From contig NZ_CP017006.1 in assembly GCF_001719125.1 (NCBI RefSeq), positions 2,308,384 through 2,372,383 of the forward strand: a DNA stretch of 64,000 nucleotides, given 5' to 3'. The position numbers and the translations under genes are program-made. The DNA is from Sulfolobus sp. A20. Its GTDB lineage: Archaea; Thermoproteota; Thermoprotei_A; Sulfolobales; Sulfolobaceae. Below, one piece after another: positions 25,276 to 33,318 of this stretch (positions are counted from its first letter, which is position 1; each line of letters opens with the position of its first letter). Under the pieces are notes generated by a model that searched no databases, was not told where the DNA came from, and saw only the letters and a list, made by a program, of their open reading frames with translations.

Positions 25276-25550
25276 CCGAATCGTCCTCAAATTCTATCTC
25301 AATAGTGGAGATCTTCCCATGTCTGTCCCTATAGATCAGAACAAGGGCATCGTGGGACTCCGCGGTATAGTACTCGCCCCCCAAAGTCTATGACAAGGCC
25401 AGCCTCGCCGAACTCCTCTACCTTCACGTCCTTGTGTTGGGGCCCGGAAATAAGCGGGTCCCCCTTTACGTTGCTAGAGACAAAGGTAGCGTTGGAGTTA
25501 AAAACGACAGAAGTTGCCTCAACCGGAAGTGCGTTCACTACCCCCGCCAT
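25259..25550 (-). pseudogene. Unknown small protein with frameshift in a G6 run
   Basis: From ATG 25550 it reads MAGVVNALPVEATSVVF and VEEFGEAGLVIDFGG, then meets a run of six G (25377-25382) and ends early at 25329. Removing one G gives EYYTAESHDALVLIYRDRHG, KISTIEIEFEDDSDEPKP and a stop at 25259, overlapping the next gene. Full length would be 96 residues. The improved reading and tight overlap suggest a real gene with a homopolymer slip, or phase variation. No family recognised. Confidence 0.5.
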
Positions 25551-25620
25551 TAAAGGTGGAACCGCTTTTCCTAAACGCGTCTCTCATATACATTTCTGTG
25601 AGTAGAGGGTTAAAAAGTCT

Positions 25621-25665
25621 GACTTCCTCCCCGCTTTAAAGGGCGAGGCTTGCCCTTCCTTTGTC
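25621..25665. repeat. 45-base IS200/IS605-derived repeat
   Basis: gacttcctccccgctttaaa, then gggcgaggcttgcccttcct and ttgtca. It has the same two ends as the 327-base elements, joined without the middle. The second full copy is 37989-38033. Confidence 0.55.
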
Positions 25666-26005
25666 ACAGATCCTCTTGGATCTTTGTCACCATCTAGGTA
25701 ATATGAACGTTCAAGCATTATTATCGCAAGAATCAACTAAATCTACCCTAACCTTAGAGAGTAGGGTAAAGAAATAGTTTACAAACTGAGAAAAGCCTCA
25801 CTCATTAGGTCAGGGTCTGTAAAAGAATTAATTATTTAAAAACGACTTAGAAAAGAGAAATGGATAACTCGCGTTCACGATTCTAAAGTTAAGTGGGAGC
25901 CATAGACCTTAATACGTTATCTTTTAGGGAAAGTTTACTATCAGTACTAAGAAGTCCTTCTCCCCCTTAGGATTTACAGCCTTTTTTAGGCCTCTAGTTT
26001 AAGCC
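25666..26005. other. Intergenic stretch, nothing recognised
   Basis: No frame of note, no repeat and no RNA-like fold was seen. It may contain decayed DNA, since it lies between a transposon scar and a truncated transporter. Confidence 0.3.
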
Positions 26006-26278
26006 TCACTGACGCTCAGCCGTGTTTAACTCGAGTAGTAAGATTATCGATAGCAGAGAAAGCGAAAACTCAATTAGGTAAGACAAGTGAAGGTCGTTAA
26101 AGTACCCCAAGAAGACCAACAATAATGAGGAAGCCAAACCGCTCAAAAACGAGAGCAAAGAGTAAGTTGTTGCGGTACGTTTAGTCTTCTTAGAGATGAT
26201 CTCGCTAATCAGCAAGTTAAGATTAGGAGTTAGCAGACCCCATGCAAGCTCGAAGAGAAATAAACCTATTGTGTTCCT
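26006..26278 (-). pseudogene. MFS transporter, C-terminal fragment
   Basis: About 90 codons encode two to three membrane helices (NTIGLFLFELAWGLLTPNLN, FLSGLASSLLLVFLGYFND, LIEFSLSLLSIILLLEL) in the pattern of the last helices of MFS carriers. The upstream end is cut exactly by the IS6-type element at 26279, whose end supplies the apparent start. The rest of the gene is not visible beyond the element. Confidence 0.5.
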
Positions 26279-27079
26279 GTGTGTGGACAACAATTTGGTT
26301 GTTTTGATATAAATTGAATTTTCTTTATTGTGGAAAAGTGTTTTTAGGGTGAGGGCGAGTTATTTATGGGGGTGAGAATATCAATAGGTTTGATTTCCTC
26401 GCCCTCACCCAAATTATCTCTACCCTTTTAAAGTATATAAGTGTTAAGCCTAGGTTTCATTCCTTGGATGATATTGCATTAGCCTTAACCTCTTACTTGC
26501 TAGGCTTGTCAAGTTGGAGGACTTTATTACCTCACACTACCTTGCTCTACTATTTTCACAAGTTGGCTAATGTTAATTATGAGGTTAAGGTTGATGTTAA
26601 GCGTGGGGATTATTTGCTCGTTGATGAGACTAAGGTTTTGAGGGTTAATGGTGAGTATTACTACTTATGGGTTGTTAGGCATTACGAGTCTGGGCTTGTT
26701 GTGTTCTTCATGTTGACTAGTCTTAGGAGTGGTTTCCACGTTTATGTGATATTAAATGGTATTAAGCTTGAGAATTGGAGGATAAGGTTATCTTCCTACA
26801 CGATAAGGCATCAGTCTACAAGGCATTCTCTTGGTTCAATGCAAAACACGAGGTTGAAACTTTTGGCAAGAGAAGCTTAGTAGAACTAGTTTTTAGGAGC
26901 TTAAAACATAGGCTAGCAAGCATGGACTCACACTTCACATGGAACTCAACAAGGAACACAATAACGAGATGGCTAAAAATATTCTTCCTAATCTACAACA
27001 CAATTTACTCGAAATCTATTAGCATAAGTTGGAATAAAATTGAATTTTATGGGGGTGGATGAAATTGTTGTCCACACAC
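26279..27079 (+). mobile_element. IS6-type insertion sequence (ISC735/ISC774-like)
   Basis: An 801-base element with perfect 13-base ends gtgtgtggacaac and gttgtccacacac. It carries one transposase gene in two phases. This is the longest, best-preserved copy here and the parent type of the MITEs at 9579, 12093, 17567, 49219 and 51012. Assignment to the IS6 family rests on the transposase motifs. No target duplication is apparent, perhaps because the right end was later duplicated. Confidence 0.7.
26464..27062 (+). pseudogene. IS6-type DDE transposase, one-base frameshift
   Basis: The first phase reads SLDDIALALTSYLLGLSS-like sequence and YLLVDETKVLRVNGEYYYLW with the first catalytic Asp. The second phase, from about 26775, reads VIFLHDKASVYKAFSWF with the second Asp and SLVELVFRSLKHRLASM with the catalytic Glu. 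The phase changes at tggaggataagg. The fossil copy at 29490 has tggagggataagg, which would restore ENWRDKV. So one G was lost here. Intact length would be about 200 residues. Confidence 0.75.
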
Positions 27080-27276
27080 AGAAGCTTAGTAGAACTAGTT
27101 TTTAGGAGCTTAAAACATAGGCTAGCAAGCATTGACTTCACATGGAACTCAACAAGAAACACAATAACTAGATGGCTAAAAATATTCTTCCTAATCTACA
27201 ACACAATTTACTCGAAATCTATTAGCATAAGTTGTAATAAAATTTTATGGGGTGGATGAAATTGTTGTCCACACAC
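27080..27276 (+). repeat. Tandem duplicate of the IS right end
   Basis: 197 bases repeat the last 209 bases of the element (26871-27079), from agaagcttagtagaactag to gttgtccacacac, with two small deletions. The parent and duplicate lie back to back. Confidence 0.7.
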
Positions 27277-27289
27277 CGAATTGCGGTAG

Positions 27290-27694
27290 TTTATCTTTAT
27301 TCTTCAGTGATGAGAAAAAGGATGACCATGCTTCATTGTTCTTCTGTAATACGGTTTGTGCATTAGTTTTAAGAATATCCTTATACTTCTCATAATACTT
27401 GTCCCAAGTACCTTTTAGGTCTACTTTCTTTTGCTGGAAGAACTGTTATCTTCTCTCATAGTTTACTACGTTGTATAACCTCGCTGATGCGCCTGCTAAT
27501 TTTTTCAATTTCCTCTGTTGTGCTCCATTAGGGAACAATCTGACAGTTACAGTACGGACGCTCTGGTATTGCGGGAGAAATCGGCTCCTCATAGAGAAGT
27601 TGACCAGAAGGGAGTGTCGTAGGAAAAGGTAGAGAGAAAAGGAGTTTAAAAACATTTACCCCCGCCTTAAAGGGCGAGGTTTGCCGTTCTTCCT
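27290..27694 (-). mobile_element. TnpB N-terminal relic with left end
   Basis: The left end (cccccgccttaaagggcgag and gtttgccgttctt) lies at 27657-27694. It is followed on the minus strand by a leader containing tattgcggga and a frame reading VRTVTVRLFPNGAQQRKLKK and ASARLYNVVNYERR, then a stop, then FQQKKVDLKGTWDKYYEKYK. This is the N-terminal domain of TnpB. The rest is missing; the break near 27280 coincides with the end of the IS6 duplicate. Confidence 0.6.
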
Positions 27695-27695
27695 A

Positions 27696-28949
27696 TCAAT
27701 ATAGTAACAAGAACTTCCATAACGGTACAACCTTTACCCTCTTGTCTCCCTCTACAACTAACTCTTCCTCGTAGTCCCAGCTTACTAAGATTAAGTCATT
27801 ATATCCCGTGACCTCACTACCCTTTAACAACCCTTTTATCTCCCTTTCCTTAATCTCATCTCTCCCAGAGGCATAACTCACCTGTACCAACCTCCTATTT
27901 ACACTGTCCACAAAGTCCACCTCGTATTCTTGTTCCTTCAGATAGCTTACACCCTCAAGCTGGTTCTTCCTAAGCAGATGTATAGCCACAACGTTTTCCA
28001 TTAGTTTAGAGACAGACCTCTCTACAGTAAAGTTGTTAATTATCCCAGTGTCTACTACGTACACTTTCTTCTCTGAATTCAGAGGCTTAGGGCTCCTACT
28101 AAACCTCTCTAGCATAAAGACTAAGTAGGACTCTCTCAAACCGTTTAACCATTTCTCTAACGTTGCTGTACTTATGTTAAGCATCTTCGCCATCCTCCTC
28201 ACGCTTATCTCGCTACTGTAATATTTTATTATACTATAGGCAAAGGTCTTGAACTTGTTAACCTCTGCCACCTTGTATCTAAAGATTATGTCCTTGCTTA
28301 TTATGTCATTTATTATAGAGCTGAGTACTCGCTTGCCCATTACAACAGTCTCTGGAAATCCACCGACAGTGAGGTACTCTTCTAGTTCCCTCTTTAGTGA
28401 GCTCTTAGACTTGATCGAGAAAATGTCATGAGTCTCTTTTCCTTTATACCTTAAGAACTCCTTAAATGAGAATGGGAAAAGGACTAAATCCACATGCCTA
28501 CCAGTTAGTGAAGTAGCTAACTCTCCAGAGAGTAGTTTTGAGTTGCTACCAGTTAAGATTACAGTCTTATTTACTCTAAGCGAACTGACGAAGCGTTCCC
28601 ATCCGTTAACGTTCTGTACTTCGTCTAGTAAAATGTAGTTAAAGTCCCCGTAGAGCTCGTAGAACCCCTTTAGCAAGTTTTCAAAATCACTTGTTGAGAA
28701 CTCTATTAGCCTATAATCGTCAAAGTTGATGTATGCGAAAGTACTTAAAATTTCCCTTAAAAGCGTGTAGGAGAATACAGACTTGCCACACCTTCTCACT
28801 CCCAACACTGCTATTATGTTTGGGTGGTTTAAATAGTTAGATAGGTCAAACGGTGTGTCTCTCTTTATTATCCTCTCCCTTGTTAACAGTTCTTCCATAC
28901 TCTCCTTTTGGTCTAGTATTACGCCCTTCAGCTTTTCACTATCCATCAT
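27696..28949 (-). CDS. AAA_14/DUF4143 ATPase
   Basis: A 417-residue protein from ATG 28949. Walker A is VLGVRRCGKSVF, Walker B YILLDEVQNVNGWE, sensor I ILTGSNSKLLSGELA, and TGRHVDLVLFPFSFKEFL is characteristic of the family. The middle holds a winged helix (ISVRRMAKMLNISTATLEKW). The C-terminal DUF4143 part ends with EYEVDFVD and RLVQVSYA, a degenerate D...Q-x-x nuclease-like motif. Such ATPases are common in archaea and often mobile; the function is unknown. It is a single gene flanked by transposon scars, and distinct in sequence from the gene at 29856. Confidence 0.82.
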   Translation of the reverse strand: MMDSEKLKGVILDQKESMEELLTRERIIKRDTPFDLSNYLNHPNIIAVLGVRRCGKSVFSYTLLREILSTFAYINFDDYRLIEFSTSDFENLLKGFYELYGDFNYILLDEVQNVNGWERFVSSLRVNKTVILTGSNSKLLSGELATSLTGRHVDLVLFPFSFKEFLRYKGKETHDIFSIKSKSSLKRELEEYLTVGGFPETVVMGKRVLSSIINDIISKDIIFRYKVAEVNKFKTFAYSIIKYYSSEISVRRMAKMLNISTATLEKWLNGLRESYLVFMLERFSRSPKPLNSEKKVYVVDTGIINNFTVERSVSKLMENVVAIHLLRKNQLEGVSYLKEQEYEVDFVDSVNRRLVQVSYASGRDEIKEREIKGLLKGSEVTGYNDLILVSWDYEEELVVEGDKRVKVVPLWKFLLLY

Positions 28950-29130
28950 TATAATAAGATATGCCTTGAATATATGTTTTAATGGAATAAAACAGTTTAA
29001 CGTAAAAGTGTTTTAGTATACTAAAACAGTTTCTGGATAGCGAGTAGTTAATCTATGATTTCCCTTTTCAACTGACCTCTTCTTCGCCCTAAAGTGTTCC
29101 CTTAGAGCGGTTCACAAGTTTATCGCCTAT
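28950..29130. other. Intergenic stretch with a truncated TnpB-less element
   Basis: From 29071, ctgacctcttcttcgccctaa and cccttagagcggttcac is the first 55 bases of the 327-base element type, cut by the IS6 fossil at 29131. The first 120 bases hold the TATA region of the ATPase gene. Confidence 0.4.
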
Positions 29131-29718
29131 GTGTGGACAACAATTTGGTTGATATATATTGAATTTTCTTTATTGCGAAAAAGTATTTTTAGGGCGACAA
29201 CGGGTTTGATTTCCCAAATTATCTTTACCCTTTTAAGCTTACTTTCATTCCTTTGGATGAGATTGTATTAGCCTTAACATCTTACTTGTCAAGTTGGAAG
29301 ACTTCACTACCTCACTAGCTCTCCACAAGTTGGCTAATGTTAATTACGATGTCAAGGTTAATATTAAACATGGTGATTATTTGCTTGTTGATGAGGGTTT
29401 AATAATGAGTTAGGCATTATGGGCTAGCTAGTTGTATTCTTCATGTCTTAGGAGTGTATTTCACGTCTACGGAAGCTCGAGAATTGGAGGGATAAGGTTA
29501 CACGATAAGGCAACAAAGCATTCTCTTAGTTCAATACAGAGGTTTAAACATTTAGCAATAGAACACTAGTAGAACTATATATTCAAAGTTTAAAACTAAC
29601 AAGCATGGACTCAACATGGAACTCAACAAGATAGTTAAAAATATTCTTCAACACGATTTACTCTAAATCTATTGGCATAAGTTGGAATATGGGGGTGAAT
29701 GAAATTATTGTCTACACA
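29131..29718 (+). mobile_element. Fossil IS6-type element
   Basis: About 588 bases with ends gtgtggacaacaatttgg and attattgtctacaca. Many small deletions run through the transposase region, but pieces such as ttgcttgttgatgag, ggagggataagg and aaaatattcttcaacac are clear. No frame survives. It preserves the ancestral G lost at the 26279 element. Confidence 0.6.
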
Positions 29719-29855
29719 TTGACTGATAACGGTTAGATTTTAAGGAAGGTTCTTCTGCAGAGTATACTTATAGGAGCCATACCTTCGTAATGTAGGAAAC
29801 TTATTTAATATGATATAAAATTATTTTATCTTAATTGTTATTTTCATATAAAAAT

Positions 29856-31193
29856 ATGGTCTGTAATAGACCAGTTTTGGCGTTAATCTGGTCAGAATTA
29901 GACTTATTAGTACAAACTTCTTATTATACTGTTGTGGAAGAAAGGTTAAGGAGCTACATCGCGGAATGGCTCACCTCTCCTCTCCCAAACGTCATAAGGA
30001 GAGACATTTCACTCCCTTTAGATAAAGACTACATAATAACCGTAACTGGCGGTAGAAGAAGCGGTAAAACGTTCACTTTATATCAGACTATCCAAGACAT
30101 AATAAAGAGCGGTTTAGCATCTCATGACGAGATACTTTACGTTGATTTTGAAGATTATAGATTAAAGGGCTTTAAGGTAGAGGACTTAGATAAGATTTTG
30201 ACCATTTTTGTGGAGTTGACCGGAAAACAGCCTAGATATATTTTTCTAGATGAAGTTCAAAACGTTGAAAACTATGGAAGTTGGTTTAGGAAAAGGCTTA
30301 CTTCCAGAGTTTACCTCTCTGGTTCTTCATCGCTACTAACTCCCTTAAGAATCGCCGAAGAGTTGAGGGGGAGGAGTGTAAACTATGAAGTTTTTCCGCT
30401 CTCCTTTAAGGAATTTTTAAGATTTAAGAGTTTCGAGTATAATAGGTTAATTGAATATACATTTGAAAGAGGCAAAATACTGTCGCTTCTGAGGGAGTAC
30501 CTATATTACGGCTCCTATCCAGCTGTAGTTCTTGAAAAAGAGAATAATGAGAAGATAAGATTGTTGAAATCCTATTTTGATTCGATTATAGTAAGGGACT
30601 TCTCGACAATTAAAGCTGATATTGCTTCACTTTTTGCTAACTATTTGATATCAAATTACGCTAGACCAACAACTATCAACAAGGTTTATGAATATATGAG
30701 AAGCTTAGGGATTAAGATAGGGAAGGAGACAGTCATCGAGCTCTTCAATAGGGCTAAGGAGACTTACTTTTCCTTCTTTGTAGAGGAGTTTGAGAAGAGC
30801 GAGAGGAAGAGGAAAGCCAATCTGAAAAAATTATACATAATTGACACTGGTTATCCGACGGCTTTAGGCTACGAATTTTCAATATCCAATGCAATGGAGA
30901 ATTTAGTATACATAGAGCTTCTGAGGAGAGGGTATAGAGAAGTGTTTTACTGGAGGGGAAAGAGAGATGTGGATTTTGTAGTAGCTAAGAACTTCAATCC
31001 CATAACTCTAATTCAAGTGACGTATGCTACCGATAAGGTGGAGGATAGGGAAGTTGAGGCAATCATTGAGGCTAAGTCTGAGCTCAAGGTTGACAACGCG
31101 ACGATAATAACATGGGACTATGAGGATGAGATAAAAGGCATTAAGGCTATACCAATGTGGAAGTGGTTGCTGGGCGAAGACAACTTAGTATAA
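29856..31193 (+). CDS. AAA_14/DUF4143 ATPase (second type)
   Basis: I take ATG 29856 as the start; TTG 29835 is also open. 445 residues. Walker A is VTGGRRSGKTFT, Walker B YIFLDEVQNVENYG, sensor region YLSGSSSLLTPLRIAEELRG, and then the FPLSFKEFL motif. The C-terminal DUF4143 has RDVDFVVAKN and LIQVTYA. The overall plan is the same as the gene at 27696, with low identity, so they are not a recent duplication. A TATA-like gatataaaatta lies about 40 bases upstream. The role is unknown. Confidence 0.82.
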   Translation: MVCNRPVLALIWSELDLLVQTSYYTVVEERLRSYIAEWLTSPLPNVIRRDISLPLDKDYIITVTGGRRSGKTFTLYQTIQDIIKSGLASHDEILYVDFEDYRLKGFKVEDLDKILTIFVELTGKQPRYIFLDEVQNVENYGSWFRKRLTSRVYLSGSSSLLTPLRIAEELRGRSVNYEVFPLSFKEFLRFKSFEYNRLIEYTFERGKILSLLREYLYYGSYPAVVLEKENNEKIRLLKSYFDSIIVRDFSTIKADIASLFANYLISNYARPTTINKVYEYMRSLGIKIGKETVIELFNRAKETYFSFFVEEFEKSERKRKANLKKLYIIDTGYPTALGYEFSISNAMENLVYIELLRRGYREVFYWRGKRDVDFVVAKNFNPITLIQVTYATDKVEDREVEAIIEAKSELKVDNATIITWDYEDEIKGIKAIPMWKWLLGEDNLV

Positions 31194-31208
31194 ATTTCTT
31201 ACTGGTTT

Positions 31209-31256
31209 ATTGTTAGTCCTAAAGGACGAGAATCCCCTTCAGCGGTTCATCAGTTC
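31209..31256. repeat. Damaged copy of the TnpB-less element end
   Basis: tcctaaaggacgagaatccc followed by cttcagcggttcatcag matches the first 50 bases of 10713 with changes. Confidence 0.35.
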
Positions 31257-31273
31257 CACCCATCGATTCGGAA

Positions 31274-32431
31274 TTATGTCTCATTCCTCAGATCATTCAT
31301 AATACATTCATAAATCTCACTTACCTTATGAATGTTCTTTAGTTCAATAGACTCGTTAGGGTTATGAGCCTCTTTACCGGGTCCTATATTTATGACTTCA
31401 GAAAACTTGCTGAAGAAGATAGCGTCAAACCTTATTGCCGAAACTAATTTTTGAGGATTCACTCCTATTTTTCTTAGAACACAGTCCTCAGCTAGTTTCA
31501 CTAATTTAGAATCTTTGTTTAACTCGTAGCCCTTAACAAATGATTTCACGTTCATCTCATACTCAACGTTTAACCTCTTAGCGATATCTCTAACTGTTTC
31601 CTTTATCTCCTCTTCAACATTCTCTTCATTAGGCAATGTAGTTCTATAAAAGCTAAATGAAAATTCCCCTGGCACAATACCGTCACTCTCACTGGAGTTA
31701 ATAGTATATCCTCCTAAGTTTAAGGACAAAGGAAAATCCTTGACTTCTTTACTTTTAATTACTTTCCTATACTCCTCATCTATAGTTAAAGCCAGTTTAG
31801 AGGCTAATATAAAAGCGTTTTTTCCTTCATGGGACATACTAGCGTGGACTTGTTTACCCTTAACCTTAATCAAACCTCTGATGATACCATAATGTCCAAC
31901 GTATATATTAGGAAAGCTTGGCTCAGCTATGATAGTGTATTTAGCTCTTATCCCTCTATTTTCTGTTAAAAACTTAGAACCTATTCCACCACTTTCTTCA
32001 TCAGGCACAAAGGATATTTCCATGGGAATATCGTTATTTATAGAGAGGGCTTGATAAATACTTACAATACCACCCTTCATGTCAGAGACCCCCCTACCGT
32101 ATGCTACGCCATTGACTACCTTCATCTTAAAGGGGTCACTCTCCCATCCATTACCTGGAGGTACTACATCATAATGTGCGTTGAAGTGTAGTATTGGATT
32201 TTCATCATTTCTAGCGTAAATTATAACTCTCTTGTGACCTCTATGTAAAGGAGAATAAATATAATGTTTTTCTAAAAATTCTTCTGGAATTTCAATTAAT
32301 TCTACTTTAAAACCTATGTTTTCTAGAAGATCTTTTAGATATGAAGCCATCCTATCATATTCTCTTCCAGGAGGGTTAACTGTCCTAAATGAGACTAAAT
32401 CCTCTAAAATCTTTACCTCTAAAGTCTTCAA
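31274..32431 (-). CDS. M20 family metallopeptidase / amidohydrolase (ArgE/DapE-like)
   Basis: A 385-residue protein. M20 zinc-site motifs are present: LHFNAHYDVVPPGNGWESD (first His-x-Asp), YGRGVSDMKGG with the bridging Asp, PDEESGG with the catalytic Glu pair, and TIIAEPSF. The lid domain lies at residues about 180-290. It probably hydrolyses an N-acylated amino acid or dipeptide. Its start overlaps the DUF1177 gene end by 4 bases, making it the last gene of a three-gene operon. Succinyl-diaminopimelate desuccinylase itself is less likely given the oxidase context. Confidence 0.85.
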   Translation of the reverse strand: MKTLEVKILEDLVSFRTVNPPGREYDRMASYLKDLLENIGFKVELIEIPEEFLEKHYIYSPLHRGHKRVIIYARNDENPILHFNAHYDVVPPGNGWESDPFKMKVVNGVAYGRGVSDMKGGIVSIYQALSINNDIPMEISFVPDEESGGIGSKFLTENRGIRAKYTIIAEPSFPNIYVGHYGIIRGLIKVKGKQVHASMSHEGKNAFILASKLALTIDEEYRKVIKSKEVKDFPLSLNLGGYTINSSESDGIVPGEFSFSFYRTTLPNEENVEEEIKETVRDIAKRLNVEYEMNVKSFVKGYELNKDSKLVKLAEDCVLRKIGVNPQKLVSAIRFDAIFFSKFSEVINIGPGKEAHNPNESIELKNIHKVSEIYECIMNDLRNET

Positions 32432-33318
32432 CTCTTCTTCAACCTCATAAGGTTTGACTCTCCTAACTTTTCCTTCAACTCTTTTAATTCACTCTCCTCG
32501 TAAACTCTTCCTCCCTTCTCTACATATTTAAGTACTTCTAAGCAAAACCTAGAAGCGTGTTCTAACATTTCAATATTTAAAACACCGGTTACATAACCCG
32601 GAATAACTTGTTTTGACACAGTAGCAATTCCTATTAGAGGAGAACTAGAATATAGCCAAGGTGAGACTAACGTACTTATGTGATAAACGTTATATTCCAT
32701 TGGAGTCAAGTCCCCTGTGGTTAAGGGGACGAAATATACCTCATGCCCAGTAACCCTATTATAAATGTCTATTAAATCGTCCTTTACCTTCAGAATATAT
32801 CCATCTTTTATCACATGGGTTATGGCGAAATCATCATACTTAGCTATCCTATTTCCCTTTGTTGAGTCTATAGATAATATCAGATTAGCCTCATTATCTA
32901 CCTCCTCTTTTAGGGCTTCATCTAAGCCTACTAATGGTACCATGAAGTTAAAGGGCTCATGAGGAATCAACTTAGCATCTAAAGATATGTTTGTCACGAA
33001 CGAGACATCAATGTCTAATTCAATTCCCTTTTCCCTTAGATTTAGTAATTCGAATAGGACTGTTAAGCTTATTATTGCCCCATCGGCATCAGATACTAAA
33101 CCCTTCTCTTGGCTCATCTGTATTGCCCCTAACCTACCTAAGATTTCCACTCTCTCCCTCCCTTTTTTACCCTTATATAGGCACTTTATGTAAGTGACCT
33201 TGCCTAATTGTTTCTCCTCGTAGTGATCTATCCTTCCCTTCAATTTCTCTCTAATCTTATCTACTGGATCTTTAGACTCTAAAATGTCAATTACTTCCAT
33301 TAACGTCTTCAGCATCAT
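32428..33318 (-). CDS. DUF1177 family protein
   Basis: A 296-residue protein. Family features are EILGRLGAIQMSQEKGLVSD with DADGAIISL, HEPFNFMVPLVGLDEAL, and LILSIDSTKGNRIAKYDDFA. A GLVSDADGA plus SIDSTKGNR combination is typical of DUF1177, which often neighbours M20 peptidases and resembles their metal-dependent fold. No catalytic assignment is established. It overlaps both neighbours by 4 bases, so it is part of the FAD oxidase - DUF1177 - M20 operon and presumably acts on the same substrate. Confidence 0.75.
   Translation of the reverse strand: MMLKTLMEVIDILESKDPVDKIREKLKGRIDHYEEKQLGKVTYIKCLYKGKKGRERVEILGRLGAIQMSQEKGLVSDADGAIISLTVLFELLNLREKGIELDIDVSFVTNISLDAKLIPHEPFNFMVPLVGLDEALKEEVDNEANLILSIDSTKGNRIAKYDDFAITHVIKDGYILKVKDDLIDIYNRVTGHEVYFVPLTTGDLTPMEYNVYHISTLVSPWLYSSSPLIGIATVSKQVIPGYVTGVLNIEMLEHASRFCLEVLKYVEKGGRVYEESELKELKEKLGESNLMRLKKS

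Noticed and set aside
24848-25393. A plus-strand frame of 181 codons.
   Set aside because: It is rich in Thr, Ser and Leu as expected for an antisense shadow. The overlapping minus-strand genes have better composition and tight start-stop overlaps.
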